A DNA stretch of 64,000 nucleotides. It comes from Bacillota bacterium. Lineage in GTDB: Bacteria; Bacillota; Desulfotomaculia; Desulfotomaculales; Desulforudaceae. A model generated the notes under the pieces. It made no database searches and was not told where the DNA came from. It saw nothing but the letters and a program-made list of their open reading frames with translations. Every line of letters starts with the position of its first letter. The first letter of the stretch is position 1. Both the position numbers and the translations under genes were made by a program. The stretch is from positions 17,712-81,711 of the forward strand of contig JBFLXL010000010.1 of NCBI GenBank assembly GCA_040757205.1, read 5' to 3'. This document shows positions 46,321-54,982 of the stretch, piece after piece.

Positions 46321-47932
46321 GACCGTCACGCATTCCCCCGGGCGACGGAAGACCCAGCCACCCGTACACTTTCTCCAGGTCAAGGTGCCGCCGGACAACG
46401 GCCGCCAGACGGTCAAAAGCGTCATCCTTCGCCGCGGAAAAACTGACCGCCTGCCGCCGCCCGGGCGCCAGACCGTGATGTTCCCTCACGGCATTCAACC
46501 AACGACGGCGAAATCCGTCAGCTTCAAAAACCCCGTGCAGGTAGGAGCCCCAGACCCCGCCGGCGGTATCAACCGCCCCCTCGCCGAACTCCATTTCACC
46601 GTCACGGACGCTGAAAACCGCCCGGGGTACCTGGGAGTCCCCGTTCGGGGTACCCGGGGGCACCCGCGTTAGCGGGTCAGCGGGTCGGGTCGGCGGGTCA
46701 CCCGCAACCTGCCAAGTTTCACCAAAATGTATTTCGTAGCCGGTTACCTGCTCGCGATGCACGGCCCCCAACGGGCCGGGAACGGGCAGGGTGTAGCCGG
46801 CCACGCGGCGGGTGGTTTTGTTCGCTCGGAAAACGGTGGTCACATCCAGGAGCCCCAAGCCGGGCAGACGCCTGATCCCGTCCTCGCACCCCAGCGGGTC
46901 ATGAAGTTCGTGCCCGAGCATCTGGTAGCCCCCGCAAATGCCCACGACCAGACCGCCTCCTTCGGCAAATCTCTTTATCGTTTCCGCCCAGCCACTCGCG
47001 TACAGGTGGGCGAGATCACGCATGGTGTTTTTGGTCCCGGGAATGAACAATACGTCGGGACGTCCAAGCGCCGCCGGATGCCGCACATACCTTACCGCCA
47101 CGTCAGGCTCCAGGAGAAAGGGCTCGAAATCGCTGAAATTGGAGATCTGGGGCAGTCTTAGGACCGCCAGGTCCAGATCGGCGTCCGGTTTTTCCCGCTC
47201 GCCGCCAAGACCGACCGAGTCCTCTGCTTCGATGCCTAGGTCTTCGAGGTAAGGGAGCACTCCCAAAACGGGGCATCCGGTGCGGGCCTCCAAGAAATCG
47301 AGGCCGGGAGTCAGTATCCGGACGTCGCCCCTGAACTTGTTGATCACAAAACCCTTGATTCTCAATCGTTCTTGGTCTGTAAGCAGTTCGCACGTGCCCA
47401 CGAGCGAGGCGAAAACCCCGCCCCGGTCGATATCGGCGACCAGGACCACCGGCGCATCGGCCAGAGCGGCCACCGCCATGTTGGTCAGATCCCGGCCGCG
47501 GAGATTGATTTCCGCCGGGCTGCCCGCCCCCTCGATCACCAGAACCTCGAAACTCTCTTGCAGGCGGGCCAGCGATTCCACCACGGCCTGCCAAAGGCCG
47601 GGTTGCTCCTGCATCCAGTAAGTAGCGGCACTGATATCTTTCCAGGACTTTCCCCGGATGACGGCTTCGGCCAGGGCGCCCCCCTTCGGTTTGAGCAGAA
47701 TCGGGTTCATCTCCGCCGTGGCCTCGATGCCGGCAGCCTCGGCCTGAACACCCTGTGCCCGCGCGATTTCGCCTCCTTCAGCGGTCACGTAAGCGTTGAG
47801 AGACATATTTTGCGCTTTAAAAGGCGCCGTCCTGAAACCATCGTCCCTGAAAATCCGGCAAAGAGCGGTACAGAGCACGCTCTTCCCGACGTGTGACGCC
47901 GTCCCCTGCACCATCAGCGCCCTAGCCTTCAA
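46307..47932 (-). CDS. cobQ: Cobyric acid synthase with a repeat-encoded insertion
   Basis: 541 residues (usual about 490-510) from a TTG at 47932 with RBS GGGGAGGG; an ATG six codons later is possible. N-terminal ATPase-like domain (MVQGTASHVGKSVLCTALCR, PFKAQNMSLNAYVT), then the amidotransferase domain with catalytic Cys in VVGICGGYQMLGHELHDPLG. A Pro/Arg/Asp-rich stretch at about 411-437 (VAGDPPTRPADPLTRVPPGT) between YEIHFGETWQ and RAVFSVRDGEMEF is encoded by the GC-rich repeat at 46621-46700. Amidates cobyrinate side chains. Overlaps btuD. Confidence 0.94.
   Translation of the reverse strand: MKARALMVQGTASHVGKSVLCTALCRIFRDDGFRTAPFKAQNMSLNAYVTAEGGEIARAQGVQAEAAGIEATAEMNPILLKPKGGALAEAVIRGKSWKDISAATYWMQEQPGLWQAVVESLARLQESFEVLVIEGAGSPAEINLRGRDLTNMAVAALADAPVVLVADIDRGGVFASLVGTCELLTDQERLRIKGFVINKFRGDVRILTPGLDFLEARTGCPVLGVLPYLEDLGIEAEDSVGLGGEREKPDADLDLAVLRLPQISNFSDFEPFLLEPDVAVRYVRHPAALGRPDVLFIPGTKNTMRDLAHLYASGWAETIKRFAEGGGLVVGICGGYQMLGHELHDPLGCEDGIRRLPGLGLLDVTTVFRANKTTRRVAGYTLPVPGPLGAVHREQVTGYEIHFGETWQVAGDPPTRPADPLTRVPPGTPNGDSQVPRAVFSVRDGEMEFGEGAVDTAGGVWGSYLHGVFEADGFRRRWLNAVREHHGLAPGRRQAVSFSAAKDDAFDRLAAVVRRHLDLEKVYGWLGLPSPGGMRDGHGAD
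46621..46700. repeat. GC-rich repeat block inside cobQ
   Basis: GGGGTACC-type palindromes, then the perfect hairpin ACCCGC-GTTA-GCGGGT (46664-46679), then CAGCGGGTCGGGTCGGCGGGT. Adds about 27 codons in frame. Confidence 0.82.
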
Positions 47933-48725
47933 CGCTGCCAGCCCTCCCCGGCAACAGCATTACCTGCGGGCGGCCGGCTTCGGGATGGTCGGCGACCATC
48001 ACCGCACCCCGGTACGCGCGCAGGATAAGTTCCGGCGTAATGACCTCGGCCGCCGCACCCAGGGCCACGTTACGGCCCCCGACCAGCAGCAGCACCCGGT
48101 CGGCGTAAAGGCCCGCCAGATTGAGATCGTGGAAGACCCCGACCACGGTGATCCGCTGTGCCCGGCTTAATTTCAACAGCAAATCCATGACGGCGATTTG
48201 ATGGTTAAGATCCAGATGCGCCACCGGCTCGTCCAGAAGCAGACATTCCGGCTCCTGGGCCAGAGCCCGCGCCAGCAACACGCGCTGTCGCTCCCCGCCG
48301 CTGACGGTGGTGATCAGCCTGGAGGCCAAATGCTCTACACCCACGTCGGCCATGGCGCGCCGCGCGATCTCACGGTCCATCGGCCCCTCGTGCCCGAATC
48401 GGGGGAGGTGCGGGTAACGCCCCATGAGCACCACTTCTTCCACCGTAAAGGCGAAATCCAAGTGCGTTTCCTGTCCGACAACCGCCATCCGCCGGGCACG
48501 GCGGCGGGCATTCAAGGCGCGCACCGGGGTGCCGTCCAGTGTTATCGCACCGGATAAGGGCGCCAGGGATCCTCCCAGAAGGCGCAAGAGGGTCGTTTTC
48601 CCGGCCCCGTTAGGCCCGATAACCGCGAACAGTTCCCCGCAACCGACCGAAAAACTGAGTTCACTGATCACCGGCACGCCGGCGTAAGCAAAATAAATAT
48701 TCTGCACTGAAAGACCGTCTTTCAT
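47922..48725 (-). CDS. btuD: ABC transporter ATP-binding protein, B12/corrinoid import
   Basis: 267 residues from an ATG overlapping the permease stop (ATGA). Walker A AVIGPNGAGKTTLLRLLGG, signature TVSGGERQRVLLARALAQEP, Walker B CLLLDEPVAHLDLNHQ and the switch His in GVFHDLNLAG. FecE/BtuD class. With btuC and btuF under a cobalamin riboswitch. Confidence 0.93.
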   Translation of the reverse strand: MKDGLSVQNIYFAYAGVPVISELSFSVGCGELFAVIGPNGAGKTTLLRLLGGSLAPLSGAITLDGTPVRALNARRRARRMAVVGQETHLDFAFTVEEVVLMGRYPHLPRFGHEGPMDREIARRAMADVGVEHLASRLITTVSGGERQRVLLARALAQEPECLLLDEPVAHLDLNHQIAVMDLLLKLSRAQRITVVGVFHDLNLAGLYADRVLLLVGGRNVALGAAAEVITPELILRAYRGAVMVADHPEAGRPQVMLLPGRAGSVEG

Positions 48726-49738
48726 AGTTGGCCGAACAGCCCTCCCTTGCGCCGCCAAAGCAGGTAGAGGAAAAACGGGCCGCCGGTGAGCGCCGTAATG
48801 ATGCCGAGGGGAACCTCCACGGGAGCGACGATGGTTCGCGCGACAACGTCGGCCGCAACCAGAAAAGCGCCGCCCGCCAAAGCACAAGCCGGAAGCAGTA
48901 CTCTGTGATCCGGGCCGGCCAGAATTCTGACCACGTGCGGGACCACCAGTCCCACGAAGCCGATCAGGCCCCCAACGGCCACCGCGGCCGCCGTCAGAAG
49001 GGCCGCCGCAAAAATGAGCACCAGCTTGACCCGTTCCACCTCCACCCCCAACTGCGCGGCCGTTTCCTCGCCGCCCAACAATAAGTTCAGCTCCCTGGCC
49101 CAGGCGAACGCCAGGCCCAGTCCAACCGCCAGGTAAGGGAGGCAAAGGGTGACGTGACTCCAGTTGCGTCCCGCAAAACCGCCCATCAGCCAGAAGATGA
49201 CCTGGTGCATCCGCTCCTGCCCCCAGAAGATCAACAGCGACACCCCGGCCGCCAGCAGATAGCCGACCGCCACTCCGGCCAGAATCAGAACAAAAACCGG
49301 CAATTTGCCGTTGACCCGGGCCAGCTGGTAGACCAGCCAAACGGCGACCAAAGCGCCCGCCAACGCCGCCAGGGGTACCACGCTGACGCCCCAGACCATC
49401 CCGATCATGCCGGTTACAATGACTGCGGTGGCGCCGAACGACGCCCCCGCCGAAACACCAAGCAGGTACGGGTCGGCGAGCGGGTTGCGCAATAGCCCCT
49501 GCAGCACCGCCCCTGAAACGGCCAGGGCACTTCCTACCAAGGCCGCCAGTATCACGCGCGGCAGCCGGATTTCCCACAGGATGAGCGCGGCAGGCGTCTG
49601 GGCCGCCTCGCCCGCACGCCAAGCCAGAAGAACCTCGGCCACGCCGATGGGTACCGGCCCGCTCGCCACACCCGCTACCAGGGCCAGGAACAGTGACAAA
49701 CCGGCAATGACGAACAGAACTCGCGGTGATACACGCAC
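48722..49738 (-). CDS. btuC: ABC transporter permease, B12/corrinoid import (FecCD family)
   Basis: 338 residues from a GTG at 49738 (RBS TCAGGAG). About ten membrane spans. Family motifs: WEIRLPRVILAALVGSALAV, LLRNPLADPYLLGVSAGASF, GLIGFVGLVVPHVVRILAGP and PVEVPLGIITALTGGPFFLY. Pairs with BtuD and BtuF. Confidence 0.93.
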   Translation of the reverse strand: MRVSPRVLFVIAGLSLFLALVAGVASGPVPIGVAEVLLAWRAGEAAQTPAALILWEIRLPRVILAALVGSALAVSGAVLQGLLRNPLADPYLLGVSAGASFGATAVIVTGMIGMVWGVSVVPLAALAGALVAVWLVYQLARVNGKLPVFVLILAGVAVGYLLAAGVSLLIFWGQERMHQVIFWLMGGFAGRNWSHVTLCLPYLAVGLGLAFAWARELNLLLGGEETAAQLGVEVERVKLVLIFAAALLTAAAVAVGGLIGFVGLVVPHVVRILAGPDHRVLLPACALAGGAFLVAADVVARTIVAPVEVPLGIITALTGGPFFLYLLWRRKGGLFGQL

Positions 49739-49742
49739 CGGA

Positions 49743-50702
49743 TTACTCCTGACGCTCAAAAACTTCCGGGTGCAACGCCCGGGCCACCGCTTCGAGGGCG
49801 TCAACCAGGCGCGGACCGGCCCGGTTCATCATGTCGGCATCCATGGCATACACCCGCCCGGACTTAACGAAACTCACGCTTGACCACCCGGGGCGCCGGG
49901 CGATCCCTGCCGGCGTTTGCGATCCCGCATCCCCGTGTCCGTACGCGTGCAGCATCACCTCCGGGTTTTTCCGTACAATGACCTCGGCGCTGTACTGTGG
50001 CCAGGGCACAGGTGCGTCGGCCGCCACGTTGGTCCCCCCGGCCAAACCGATGAGATCATCGATAAAAGTTCCCGGGCCGGCGGTACAAAGGGGTTCGTGC
50101 CAGACCTCATAGTAAACCCGGGGACGTTTTGAAGGGGCGATCTTAGATACCCGTCCGGTAACGGCCTCGACCCGCGCCCGCAATTCGCCGGTCAGGCGTT
50201 CGGCTTCCATTTCCAGACCGGTCAGCCGACCCACCAGGATAATATTGTTCAGCATTCCATCCACGCTCCGCGCGTTCAGGACGACCACCGGTATTTTTAG
50301 GTTATTTAACTGCGGCACAAGCTCCCGGTGCAAGTCGGCCGCGACCACCAGGTCCGGCTCAAGGGCTATAATCTTCTCCAGGCTCGGATTGACGAACCCC
50401 CCCACCCGTTCCTTCGCCGGGGCTTCGGCTGGGTAGTTGCAGAAATCGGTCACCCCCACGATCTTCGGCCCGAGACCAAGGGCAAAGAGCATCTCCGTAT
50501 TACTCGGCGCCAGCGAGATGATGCGCGCGGGTGACGCCGTGACCGTCACCTCGCAGCCGATGTCATCGGTTACCGTGATCGGAAAGCCCTTCTCCAAGGC
50601 CGTTTCGGTCGGCGAGCCGGCGCAACCGGCGCCAAGCAGGGCCAAAAGCAGAACTGCGGTAATGAGCAGCGTCTTGGCCGCTGCCGGCCTGTTCCGATTC
50701 AT
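49743..50702 (-). CDS. btuF: Corrinoid-binding lipoprotein of the ABC importer
   Basis: 319 residues from the ATG at 50702 (RBS TTTGGAGGG). Lipoprotein signal with hydrophobic stretch and lipobox LLGAGCAG. Periplasmic-binding fold of the BtuF/FhuD class: PARIISLAPSNTEMLFALGL, VGVTDFCNYPAEA, GGFVNPSLEKIIALEPDLVV. First gene of the riboswitch-controlled unit. Confidence 0.92.
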   Translation of the reverse strand: MNRNRPAAAKTLLITAVLLLALLGAGCAGSPTETALEKGFPITVTDDIGCEVTVTASPARIISLAPSNTEMLFALGLGPKIVGVTDFCNYPAEAPAKERVGGFVNPSLEKIIALEPDLVVAADLHRELVPQLNNLKIPVVVLNARSVDGMLNNIILVGRLTGLEMEAERLTGELRARVEAVTGRVSKIAPSKRPRVYYEVWHEPLCTAGPGTFIDDLIGLAGGTNVAADAPVPWPQYSAEVIVRKNPEVMLHAYGHGDAGSQTPAGIARRPGWSSVSFVKSGRVYAMDADMMNRAGPRLVDALEAVARALHPEVFERQE

Positions 50703-50742
50703 TTGTTTTCCCTCCAAAAATGTAATCTCCCGCTCACCAAAG

Positions 50743-50771
50743 CAAAACCCCGTCTCCTTACAAGACCGGGG
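50743..50771 (-). terminator. Terminator of the btuF cobalamin riboswitch
   Basis: Minus strand: CCCCGGTCT-TGTAAGG-AGACGGGG with one bulged base, followed by TTTTG. It lies between the riboswitch and btuF, consistent with transcriptional control. Confidence 0.75.
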
Positions 50772-50844
50772 TTTTCAAGGTCAGCCGCCGCCTGGTGCAA
50801 AACGACGCATGGCCCGCGCTCCCCCTCTCCCACGAAGGTGATTG

Positions 50845-51012
50845 TGGCGCGTATCCAGGCAGGTCTCCTGACTGAGGTTCACCGCGACTGCCGCCTTCCC
50901 GGGCTTTCCACCCGGTGGCGTGCTACAGGCAGGCGCTCCCCATCACAGTGGCGGGGCCGTCCGGGATTCGCACCCGGTTCCCTTTTTCACCCTGCGCCGC
51001 GCAGGGCACCTG
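50845..51012 (-). promoter_or_regulatory. Cobalamin riboswitch upstream of btuFCD-cobQ-cbiB-cobTSU
   Basis: Minus strand reading order: GGTGCCCTGCGC, AAAAAGGGAACCGGGTGCGA followed by ATCCCGGACGGCCCCGCCAC and TGTGATGGGGAGC, then the B12-box-like end GTCAGGAGACCTGCC. These are the conserved blocks of the AdoCbl riboswitch in the right order. Confidence 0.93.
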
Positions 51013-51038
51013 AATACATATTTATGAAGTTATACATG

Positions 51039-51147
51039 TTCTAGCACAGGTCGGGGCGGTTGTCCATCCCCCTAGTTTCTAGCACAGGTCAGGGCGGTTG
51101 TCCATCCCCCTAGTTTCTAGCACAGGTCAGGGCGGTTGTCCATCCCG
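51039..51147. repeat. Three tandem 38-bp direct repeats
   Basis: Copies begin TTCTAGCACAGGTC at 51039, 51077 and 51115, with GGGCGGTTGTCCATCCCC following; only one base differs between copies 1 and 2, and copy 3 is cut after CATCCC. They sit between the riboswitch promoter side and the divergent TIGR04086 gene. Unlike a CRISPR array there are no spacers. Confidence 0.9.
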
Positions 51148-51241
51148 GTGCCTCCCCGGACGGCTGTTTTGGTCGCGCGGCGCATATTCCCTCGTCTCAC
51201 GACATACTCATTTTACAAATCTACGGGGAGGTATCATCCCG

Positions 51242-51640
51242 ATGGCTTTACCGGACGACCGGCCTGCGCGGCAACCGTTGAACTGGATTTCCATGGGGCG
51301 GGGTCTTCTAATCGCGCTGGCCACGGCCATCGTGCTCAGTCTGGTGTCCACCGTGGTGCTTTACTTCTCGAACTTCTCGGAGAAGTTTATGCCCTGGATT
51401 GCCGCACTCATCGTTTTCACCGGGGTGTTCTTCGGTGCCGCCCTGGCGAGCGCCCGCGCCGGTAACAAGGGGCTCTACCACGGGCTCGGCGTCGGGCTCG
51501 GTTTTTTCCTCCTGATGTGGGGACTGGGGATGCTCCTGTTCCCCGGGCCGATGACCGTGATCGGGTTACTGGAAAAGCTTCTGCTGGCCGGTTCGGCCGG
51601 CGCCCTGGGCGGCATCGTGGGCGTGAGCTTCGGCGATTGA
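51242..51640 (+). CDS. TIGR04086-like small membrane protein
   Basis: 132 residues from the ATG at 51242 (RBS GGGGAGGT). Four hydrophobic segments (about 20-42, 52-70, 80-100, 108-130). The layout RGLLIALATAIVLSLVSTVV and KGLYHGLGVGLGFFLLMWGL resembles the TIGR04086/YrzE family found in Firmicutes; function unknown. Only plus-strand gene inside the B12 region. Confidence 0.65.
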   Translation: MALPDDRPARQPLNWISMGRGLLIALATAIVLSLVSTVVLYFSNFSEKFMPWIAALIVFTGVFFGAALASARAGNKGLYHGLGVGLGFFLLMWGLGMLLFPGPMTVIGLLEKLLLAGSAGALGGIVGVSFGD

Positions 51641-51696
51641 CACACCACAGCACCTTCTGAGCAGACACCCATGCCGCTCTAGCGGGCACCACCTCA

Positions 51697-51751
51697 AGGA
51701 TGAAAATACCCCTCACCCTGGCCCTCTCCCAGAGGGAGAGGGGATTTTCAG
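51697..51751. repeat. REP copy 2, inverted orientation
   Basis: GGATGAAAATACCCCTCACC ... GAGGGGATTTTCAG, the reverse complement of the copy at 38393-38446. Lies between the converging TIGR04086 gene and cobD. Confidence 0.85.
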
Positions 51752-51793
51752 GGTAGTCGCGCGTCGAGAAAAGGGGATTGTGTATCCTCGCCG

Positions 51794-52840
51794 TTATTTG
51801 TATCGACTCCGGACAAATCCGGCCAGGGCCGCGATCAGACGGTCGTTCTCCGGCGGCGTGCGTAGTCCCACCCGGAAGTGCCGTTCGGTTAAACCCGCAA
51901 AGGTGGAGGCGTCGCGCACCACCATCCCCTGTTGTTTCAGGCAGGCGTTCAACGTTTTCACCGTCTTATCCTCCGGAAGCACACCGAGCAGGAAATTGGC
52001 TTCTGCGGGATAGACTCGAACACCCTCAGCCGCAAGACGTGAGGATACTCGTTCCCGCTCGGCGCTGACGAATCTCCTGGTGCGCTCCGCATAGGACTCA
52101 TCGGCCAGCAGCAGGCCGGCCAGGTGTTCGGCCAGACCGTTCACACTCCAAGGATCCTTGGCCGCCATGAGCTTGGCCACCGTTTCCCTTACCCCGACGA
52201 GGTAGCCGAGGCGCAACCCGGGAACGGCAAAGAACTTGGTCATTGAGCGTACGGCAATCACCCCGGTCGTGGGCGCGCGCGGGGGTAAGGCCGGTGAGCA
52301 CGACCCCGAGGGATCGCAAAAGGCTCGGAAGGACTCGTCCAAAACCCACTGCACTCCGTTGGTCGCCAATATGTTTTCCAAACGGTGCCGGTCCGGAAAC
52401 TGCCCGGTGGGGTTGTTGGGATAACCCAGAAAAACCATGTCGCCCGCCGCCGGCCGCAGCAGATCCCATGCCGGCTCAAAGCACTCGCCCACCACCTGGT
52501 AGGGCAGGCGCATAACCGGGAGGCCGCAGGACTCGGCCGCCGCCCGGTATTCGGAATAGCAGGGCTCGACCACCCAGACCCGACCGGGGCGTAGCACCCT
52601 GACCAGCAGGCTGATTAGCTCGGTGGCACCGTTTCCTACCAATACTTCCTCCGGGTCCAGACTAAGCCGGTCGGCGATGGCTCGGCGTGCCGGTTCCGCG
52701 TCCAGGGACGGGTAGCGTGTCAAAAACGGCAAGGCCTGGGCCAGGACGGCAGTGACACAGGCCGGTGGTCCGAGCGGGTTGATACTTACGCTGAAGTCTA
52801 AAAGGTTTTGAGTGTAGCGCCCGCCGTGGTCCGTTTTCAT
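51794..52840 (-). CDS. cobD: Threonine-phosphate decarboxylase (aminopropanol arm of B12)
   Basis: 348 residues, aminotransferase class I/II fold. FSVSINPLGPPACV, LVGNGATELISLLVRVLRPG, GYPNNPTGQFPDR, VLDESFRAF and the PLP lysine in RSMTKFFAVPGLRLGYLVG are typical of CobD/CobC. Makes (R)-1-amino-2-propanol phosphate for CbiB. Its ATG overlaps the cbiA stop. Confidence 0.93.
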   Translation of the reverse strand: MKTDHGGRYTQNLLDFSVSINPLGPPACVTAVLAQALPFLTRYPSLDAEPARRAIADRLSLDPEEVLVGNGATELISLLVRVLRPGRVWVVEPCYSEYRAAAESCGLPVMRLPYQVVGECFEPAWDLLRPAAGDMVFLGYPNNPTGQFPDRHRLENILATNGVQWVLDESFRAFCDPSGSCSPALPPRAPTTGVIAVRSMTKFFAVPGLRLGYLVGVRETVAKLMAAKDPWSVNGLAEHLAGLLLADESYAERTRRFVSAERERVSSRLAAEGVRVYPAEANFLLGVLPEDKTVKTLNACLKQQGMVVRDASTFAGLTERHFRVGLRTPPENDRLIAALAGFVRSRYK

Positions 52841-54228
52841 ACCCTGCCCCCCAGCAGACGCCGGAGTACTTGCGGCGCCGAGGCAAAATGCAGGTGCAGG
52901 TAAGAGCCGAAGACCGATCCCGCCTGCCAGCCGTCCCGGCGTACCGTTGTCCCGACGGCCTGACGAACGGTTAAACAGGTTTTACCCCCCGGCAGGGTTT
53001 CGGCTTCAGAATAATGGAACATGTGAGCACGCACTTGTTCCCCGCGACCAAGGATCACCGAGTCGGTTTCCGACCGGGCCTCAACGTAACCGAGCGTGAG
53101 CCTGCGTCCAGCCATAGTGGTCCGTACAGGCAGTAGGCCGGCCATTTGATGATCGTTCCCGTCCGGATCGGTCAGCCCCTCCCCCAAAAACATCAACCCC
53201 CCACACTCGCCATAGATCCTGCCTCCGCTTCGGGCAAACTCCCGGACGGAATCCAGCATTGCCCGGTTTGCCGCCAGGGTGCGGGCGTGCAGTTCGGGGT
53301 AGCCGCCTCCAATGTAGAGCAGCGTGCATCCGGGAGGGACGGCCCCGTCCCGCAATAGGCTAAAAAATACCAACTCCGCGCCGCTTAAGCGCATCAGGTC
53401 CAGGTTGTCCGCATATAGAAAGTTGAAAGCCTCATCCAGGGCCACCCCGACCCGGCAGACCGTACGGTCCGGTAGGGCAGTAAAGAGCCGGAACTCGGCC
53501 TCGGGCAACGGCGGAGCCTCCGCGGCCAGCAGCCGGAGCAAATCCAGACGGACGTTTTGCTCAACACTTCCGGCCAGCCGGTCATAGACCGGTTCCCAAG
53601 GCTGCTCGGCGACCGTATGAAGCCCCAGGTGCCGTTCCGGGATTACCAGCTCCTCATTCCGGGGGAGCGCCCCCAGCACCGGCACACCGCAGTGCTTGGC
53701 GATGGCCTGCTCAACCAGCGAGGCATGCCGTTCGGAACCGACCCGGTTCAGAATGACCCCCGCGATCCGCACCGCGGGGTCAAAGCTTTGAAAACCAAGC
53801 ACCGTCGCGGCTGCGCTCGCACCCTGAGCGGCAACGTCCACCACCAGGATCACCGGAAGCGCCAGCAGACGGGCCATCTCCGCACTGGAAGCGCGGGAGG
53901 AACCGTCGCCCAATCCGTCAAAAAGGCCCATCACGCCTTCCACTATGGAGATATCCGCACCCGCTGCGGCCCGCTGGAAAAGCTCCTGCGAGGCCGCAGA
54001 TCCGATCAGCCAGCCGTCCAGGTTGCGGGAAGCCCGCCCGGCCGCCCGGGTGTGGTGTCCGGGGTCGATGTAATCGGGCCCGATCTTGAAGGGCTGTACC
54101 GTCAGGCCATGCCTGGAGAGCGCGCGCAGCAGCCCGAGCGTAACCGTGGTCTTACCCTGGCCGCTGGACGGCGCGGCAATAAGCAGCCGGGGGGAATGTC
54201 GTTTCCGCTTACTTCTTTCATCCAGCAT
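52837..54228 (-). CDS. cbiA: Cobyrinate a,c-diamide synthase
   Basis: 463 residues from the ATG at 54228, with RBS GGGAGGTGAGAA. ATPase domain LLIAAPSSGQGKTTVTLGLL, FKIGPDYIDPGHHTRAAGR, VEGVMGLFDG; amidotransferase domain with catalytic Cys in RIYGECGGLMFLGEGL. The leader holds a 14-base duplication (GGGAGGTGAGAAGT/AT), so the RBS is present twice; the cobH stop lies in it. Confidence 0.95.
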   Translation of the reverse strand: MLDERSKRKRHSPRLLIAAPSSGQGKTTVTLGLLRALSRHGLTVQPFKIGPDYIDPGHHTRAAGRASRNLDGWLIGSAASQELFQRAAAGADISIVEGVMGLFDGLGDGSSRASSAEMARLLALPVILVVDVAAQGASAAATVLGFQSFDPAVRIAGVILNRVGSERHASLVEQAIAKHCGVPVLGALPRNEELVIPERHLGLHTVAEQPWEPVYDRLAGSVEQNVRLDLLRLLAAEAPPLPEAEFRLFTALPDRTVCRVGVALDEAFNFLYADNLDLMRLSGAELVFFSLLRDGAVPPGCTLLYIGGGYPELHARTLAANRAMLDSVREFARSGGRIYGECGGLMFLGEGLTDPDGNDHQMAGLLPVRTTMAGRRLTLGYVEARSETDSVILGRGEQVRAHMFHYSEAETLPGGKTCLTVRQAVGTTVRRDGWQAGSVFGSYLHLHFASAPQVLRRLLGGRV

Positions 54229-54250
54229 CTCATTTCTCACCTCCCACTTC

Positions 54251-54982
54251 TCACCTCCCACCTCCCAAACAGTAGCCGCGCCGGGTAATCATGTATCCGC
54301 GCCAGACAAAGGTTTGGCTGGAGCCCACCACCAGCAGGGTGCGCATGTCGGCGTCATCCAGCGTAAGTTCATCAAGCATGGTGATGCGCCGTTCCTGCCC
54401 GTCGCGGAAGGCATTGCGTACAATCCCCACCGGTGTTCCGGGCGGGCGGGTTGCCCGCAGAATCCTGAGCGCCGCCTCGAAAGGCGCCGTCCGCGTCCGG
54501 GAACGAACGTTGTAGAGGGCCAGTACGAAGTCGGCTTCGGCCGCCGCCCGTACCCGGCGTTCAATCGCCTCAAGCGGCGTGAGCAGGTCGGACAGGGAGA
54601 TCACGGCGTGGTCGTGGGCCAGGGGAGCTCCCAGGAGCGCGGCTGCGGCCAGAGAGGCGGTTACCCCCGGCACCACCCGGAAATTCAGGACCAGGTCGCG
54701 ACGGGCCAACTCCTCCAGCACCAGTCCGGCAAGTCCGTAAATACCGGCATCCCCGCTGGACACCACACAGACCCGCCGCCCCTCCTCCGCCGCCGCAACT
54801 GCAGCCCGCACCCGCTCTACCTCGCGCCGCATCCCGCCGGCAATCAATTGTTTACCGGCCAGCCGGTCACGGACCAAATTCAGGTATAGGTCGTACCCGG
54901 CCACCACATCCGCCTCCGCCAGCGCCGCCCGGACGGCCGGTGTCAGGTGTACCGCGTCACCCGGCCCGATTCCGGCGACCAC
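54251..54982 (-). CDS. cbiH: Precorrin-3B / cobalt-factor III C17-methyltransferase
   Basis: 243 residues from a GTG at 54982; it overlaps the end of cbiG by about 40 bases. SAM-binding start VVAGIGPGDAVHLTPAV, SSGDAGIYGLAGLVLE, VVPGVTASLAAAALLGAPLA, DFVLALYNVRSRTR and GIVRNAFRDGQERRITML. Ring-contraction step of the anaerobic pathway. Confidence 0.94.
   Translation of the reverse strand: MVAGIGPGDAVHLTPAVRAALAEADVVAGYDLYLNLVRDRLAGKQLIAGGMRREVERVRAAVAAAEEGRRVCVVSSGDAGIYGLAGLVLEELARRDLVLNFRVVPGVTASLAAAALLGAPLAHDHAVISLSDLLTPLEAIERRVRAAAEADFVLALYNVRSRTRTAPFEAALRILRATRPPGTPVGIVRNAFRDGQERRITMLDELTLDDADMRTLLVVGSSQTFVWRGYMITRRGYCLGGGR

Noticed and set aside
51039..51147. CRISPR array
   Set aside because: The three 38-bp repeats are directly adjacent with no spacers and no cas genes are present.
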